The notes beneath the pieces were generated by a model. The model saw nothing but the letters and a program-made list of their open reading frames with translations. It was not told where the DNA came from and made no database searches. The position numbers and the translations under genes were made by a program. This document shows, one piece after another, positions 62,835-64,000 of a stretch of 64,000 bases of DNA; position 1 is the stretch's first letter, and each line of letters starts with the position of its first letter. The DNA comes from Ignavibacteriales bacterium. GTDB taxonomy: Bacteria; Bacteroidota; Ignavibacteria; Ignavibacteriales; Ignavibacteriaceae. Location: assembly GCA_015709675.1 (NCBI GenBank), contig CP054182.1, positions 2,025,448-2,089,447 on the forward strand. The letters are read 5' to 3'.

Positions 62835-64000
62835 ATGAAAAACAGAGATATCATTATTGTCGGTTTGCAGGATTGGGATACACCGATCGGCAGCAATTGT
62901 AAAAATATTGCGCTGGAATTCGCCCGGGACAATCGTGTGCTCTATGTCAATTACCCACTTGATATGATCACTTTTCTCAGGGAAAAAAGCAATCCGAACA
63001 TCAGGAAAAGAATAGATGCTATCACTTCCCGTAAAGCGCAAATCAGGGAAGTGCAGAAAAATCTCTGGAGTTTTTATCCCGCCAATCTTATCAGTTCCAT
63101 AAACTGGATTGCATCCCCCTCTCTTTTTAACTACCTGAATAAACGAAATAACAGATCCTTTGCAAAGGAAATAAAAAGAGCGGCAAAGATGCTTGGCTTT
63201 TCCAATTACATTCTTTTTAATGATAATGATATCTTCCGCAGTTTTTATCTGAAGGAAGAGCTTCAGCCGGATATGTCGGTTTATTATATACGCGATTATC
63301 TTCTTTCCGTTCCCTACTGGCAGAAACATGGCGCCCGCCTTGAGCCGGAACTGATTCAGAAATCGGATGTGGTTGTTACCAATTCCGTATATCTGAGAAA
63401 TTATGCTGCCCGATACAACAGCAATTCCCACTATGTAGGTCAGGGATGTGAAACCGATCTTTTTGATCCGGAAAAACAGTATCCGGTGCCTGAAGAACTG
63501 AAGTCAGTTAGAAAACCTGTCGTGGGTTATATTGGCATGCTTGCCTCGCTGCGTCTGGATATACAGCTTCTGATCTCGCTCGCCGAGAAGATGCCGGATA
63601 TATCATTTGTGTTTGTCGGGCCGGAGGACAATGATTTTGCTTCAAGCCGCCTGCACAACATCAGCAATGTGCACTTCCTTGGCTCAAGGGAAGTAAGCCG
63701 TCTGCCGGAATATGTTGCCCATTTTGATGTTTGCATCAATCCGCAGATTGTAAATGATGTAACGATAGGAAATTATCCCCGCAAGGTTGATGAATATCTG
63801 GCAATGGGAAAGCCGGTTGTTGCAACAAGAACCGAAGCAATGGAAGTCTTTAATGACCATACATATCTTGCTCTGGGAGCAGATGATTATGCTGAAAAAA
63901 TCACCCGTGCACTGCAGGAAAACTCAGAAGCACTGAAGAAACAGCGCAGCCAGTTTACCAGAGAGCACACCTGGGAAAACAGCGTTGCGGCTATATATAA
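62835..64000 (+). CDS. Glycosyltransferase (GT-B type), 3'-truncated by the window edge
   Basis: At least 388 codons, open to the last base. Landmarks are VVGYIGMLASLRLDIQLL, FVFVGPEDND and YPRKVDEYLAMGKPVVATRT, which give the donor-binding half of a GT-B enzyme (TuaH-like group). The acceptor is unknown. An in-frame GTG at 62811 with GAAAGG upstream is an alternative start to the ATG at 62835. It is the eighth gene after the STAS-coding region begins and shows that the locus continues to the right. Confidence 0.85.
   Translation, partial: MKNRDIIIVGLQDWDTPIGSNCKNIALEFARDNRVLYVNYPLDMITFLREKSNPNIRKRIDAITSRKAQIREVQKNLWSFYPANLISSINWIASPSLFNYLNKRNNRSFAKEIKRAAKMLGFSNYILFNDNDIFRSFYLKEELQPDMSVYYIRDYLLSVPYWQKHGARLEPELIQKSDVVVTNSVYLRNYAARYNSNSHYVGQGCETDLFDPEKQYPVPEELKSVRKPVVGYIGMLASLRLDIQLLISLAEKMPDISFVFVGPEDNDFASSRLHNISNVHFLGSREVSRLPEYVAHFDVCINPQIVNDVTIGNYPRKVDEYLAMGKPVVATRTEAMEVFNDHTYLALGADDYAEKITRALQENSEALKKQRSQFTREHTWENSVAAIY

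Overview
The window looks like a chromosomal segment from the Ignavibacteria/Chlorobi side of the FCB group. Three large secreted proteins end in a type IX secretion (T9SS) C-terminal sorting domain of the NYPNPFNPET type. The SRP RNA is the short bacterial form. BatD/BatE, UvrC, BipA, YchF and GlgC sit in ordinary Gram-negative contexts. No T9SS machinery, rRNA, phage module or CRISPR array is visible. Lineage is inferred from protein style, not from a marker gene.

Layout. 0-3 kb: end of a Bat operon (batD, batE), then two small secreted metal-type proteins (YHS domain; Lys/Cys-rich), a terminator and a GC-rich 12-bp minisatellite. 3.3-9.9 kb: plsC-gatC-kdsB-PLP enzyme-HIT-B12 domain-T9SS FG-GAP protein, nearly all same-strand and tightly spaced. 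10-14.5 kb: acyl-CoA ligase, a nonsense-mutated IS5-type element with intact ends, and a GT-C-like membrane protein. 14.5-22 kb: a 1782-residue T9SS surface protein, a WG-like protein and a second GT-C-like protein. 22-30 kb (mostly minus strand): RRM protein, tRNA-Asp plus a tRNA-Asp-like 3' remnant, pfkA, a T9SS protein, a lipoprotein, an M1 aminopeptidase with HEAT-like repeats, DUF4286 and a DASS transporter. 30-43 kb: DJ-1/PfpI, a haem-site/beta-propeller lipoprotein, coaD, an aminotransferase, typA/bipA, ychF, glgC, uvrC, a lipoprotein, sixA and the SRP RNA. 43-46 kb: an AT-rich gene-poor island with four 12-bp iteron-like repeats, an orphan terminator, an AAA/DUF234 ATPase and an orphan 128-residue gene.

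46-64 kb is a polysaccharide locus that continues past the right edge. It starts with nucleotide-sugar enzymes (UDP-xylose synthase, dTDP-glucose dehydratase, UDP-glucose dehydrogenase) and a LytTR response regulator. It continues with a receiver-PP2C phosphatase, a GT2, a STAS protein, a pyrophosphorylase/initiating-transferase fusion, a half-size TolC-like protein, a Wzc-like copolymerase with degenerate kinase motifs, a GT2, a GT4, a Wzx-type flippase and a further GT. From the fusion gene on, the genes overlap or nearly touch.

The strongest candidate for an undescribed system is this locus. A response-regulator phosphatase and its likely STAS partner are built into the biosynthetic gene string, echoing SypE/SypA of Vibrio fischeri but without a kinase domain. 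They are combined with a fused initiating enzyme, a pseudokinase-like Wzc and a one-repeat TolC-like outer-membrane protein, and no Wza is visible.
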